DNA from: JBOFCO01 sp051646105
GTDB lineage: Bacteria > Pseudomonadota > Alphaproteobacteria > Rhodobacterales > Rhodobacteraceae
DNA length: 6,622 bases
Assembly (NCBI GenBank): GCA_051646105.1
Contig: JBOFCO010000110.1
Coordinates: 1 to 6,622 of the forward strand
Direction of reading: 5' to 3'
The translations under genes and the position numbers were made by a program. Below are positions 5,760 to 6,622 of the stretch, one piece after another. Each line of letters begins with the position of its first letter. Within the stretch, counting starts at the first letter, position 1. The notes beneath the pieces are model-generated. The model was not told the origin of the DNA. It ran no database searches and saw nothing but the letters and a program-made list of their open reading frames with translations.

Positions 5760-6622
5760 GTGGATCGTAAACGTCGTCTGGCCCTGATTTTCGCAACAGT
5801 CGCTGTTGCTCTTGGCGCTGGTCATATCGTGCAAAATGGCAAAGGGCGTGCGCCGAAGATGGCTACATCTGCGCCGACGCCGGCTGAAGCGGCGATCGTG
5901 GCAAGCGAACAGGACGATACTGTCGAGCCCCCCGTACAAAAACCTGTAGTTGTGGTGACAGCCGCAGCCACGCCAAAACTGGAAACTGTGATCAACGCAG
6001 CTATGCCTGCGCCGGTCACGCCTGCCCCGGCACTGTTGCCCGAGACTGCGATCACACTGGCTGCAACTGATGCCGTCAGCCCACAACCGGCACAGATGCC
6101 GGAACACATCATTCCCGCATCGCTGACTGATCCGCTTGCTCCAACACCTGTGCTGGCTGCAGCGACCACCGAAGATGCCTGCGCTGTGACACTGGACCTG
6201 ACTGCCGAGCCGAATGCGATGATCGGGCTGACGCTGCTTGCGCCTTGTGCACCCGAAACGCGCGTTGTGTTGCGCCATGCCGGCCTGACCGTCACCGGCA
6301 AGACCAGCATCACAGGGTCTTTGTTCACGGCGTTGCCCGCGCTTGACGCAAAGGGTGATGTTTCGGCGACGTTGAAGGGTTTGCCGACCGTGGACGCCAA
6401 AGTTGACGTGCCGGATATGGCCAGCGTTCGCCGCTTTGCTGTCCAGTGGCAAAACGATGATTCGTTCCAGCTGCATGCCTTTGAGAATGGTGCTGCTTTT
6501 GGCGCGCCCGGTCACATCTCGGCCAGCGTGCCACAGATGCCGAAAGCGGGCGAGGCGGCGGCGGGCGGCTATCTGACGGTCTTGGGCAGCCCATCCGTCG
6601 AACTGCCAATGCTGGCCGAAGT
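5760..6622 (+). CDS. Membrane-anchored or secreted Pro/Ala-rich envelope protein, unknown function (3' end outside window)
   Basis: The frame from the GTG at 5760 stays open to the window end (287 codons plus two bases). The N-terminus MDRKRRLALIFATVAVALGAG has a basic head and a hydrophobic stretch (about 7-21). It is a signal-anchor or signal peptide without a lipobox Cys or an obvious cleavage motif, so anchoring is slightly favoured. Residues about 30-135 are a low-complexity Ala/Pro/Thr/Val-rich stretch with many xPxP pairs, probably an extended periplasmic spacer. From about 138 a compositionally different, beta-rich domain begins, with Cys141 (EDACAVTLDL) and Cys163 (LLAPCAPETR), which could form a disulfide. 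It continues with Gly-containing strand-turn repeats to the window edge. As I recall, proteins of this layout next to secA in Rhodobacteraceae databases carry the name 'translocase'. I see no ATPase or channel motif here, so that name looks inherited from the neighbour. No function can be assigned. Confidence 0.85.
   Translation, partial: MDRKRRLALIFATVAVALGAGHIVQNGKGRAPKMATSAPTPAEAAIVASEQDDTVEPPVQKPVVVVTAAATPKLETVINAAMPAPVTPAPALLPETAITLAATDAVSPQPAQMPEHIIPASLTDPLAPTPVLAAATTEDACAVTLDLTAEPNAMIGLTLLAPCAPETRVVLRHAGLTVTGKTSITGSLFTALPALDAKGDVSATLKGLPTVDAKVDVPDMASVRRFAVQWQNDDSFQLHAFENGAAFGAPGHISASVPQMPKAGEAAAGGYLTVLGSPSVELPMLAE

Noticed and set aside
5721..6515. Minus-strand frames opposite the post-secA gene
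   Set aside because: The plus-strand frame has a strong ribosome binding site, an N-terminal hydrophobic segment and sensible domain composition. The antisense products are Cys/Arg/Ser-rich and look like shadows.

Overview
The window looks like core chromosome of an alphaproteobacterium, most likely of the Rhodobacterales (Rhodobacteraceae/Roseobacter group). The evidence is GC-rich coding DNA, an alphaproteobacterial-type SecA of 909 residues, and a gene order (mutT, argJ, parvulin-type isomerase, divergent secA, then a family-restricted envelope protein) that I recall from that group. The family and order placement is inference from memory, not from a search. I see no mobile element, CRISPR array, rRNA or tRNA.

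Left part, minus strand (1-2715): a three-gene block reads right to left. A secreted parvulin-type peptidyl-prolyl isomerase (1885-2715) is followed with no gap by argJ (646-1884), which is followed with a 4-base overlap by mutT (251-649, TTG start). The tight packing suggests one transcript. After mutT comes an AT-rich spacer of about 110 bases with a possible promoter and a hairpin. It is followed by a very small unrecognised gene (140 down to the window edge) that has a good ribosome binding site.

Middle (2716-2899): the divergent region between the isomerase and secA. On the plus strand it holds a good sigma70-type promoter (TTGACT, 17 bases, TAAATC) for secA. Three inverted repeats follow end to end, one over the -10/+1 region and two in the predicted secA leader. 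A short out-of-frame ORF starts among them and overlaps the secA start.

Right part, plus strand (2900-6622): secA is complete, with both nucleotide-binding folds and the zinc-binding tail intact. A GC-rich hairpin without a T-run follows. Next is a GTG-started gene (5760 to beyond the window end) that encodes a membrane-anchored or secreted, Pro/Ala-rich protein of unknown function.

Functionally, the export motor SecA, a periplasmic folding helper on the facing strand and an unknown envelope protein directly downstream give a protein-export flavour. ArgJ (arginine biosynthesis) and MutT (nucleotide-pool cleaning) are housekeeping passengers. Nothing here is clearly a new system. The best candidates for follow-up are the post-secA envelope protein, the structured secA leader and the small gene at the left edge.
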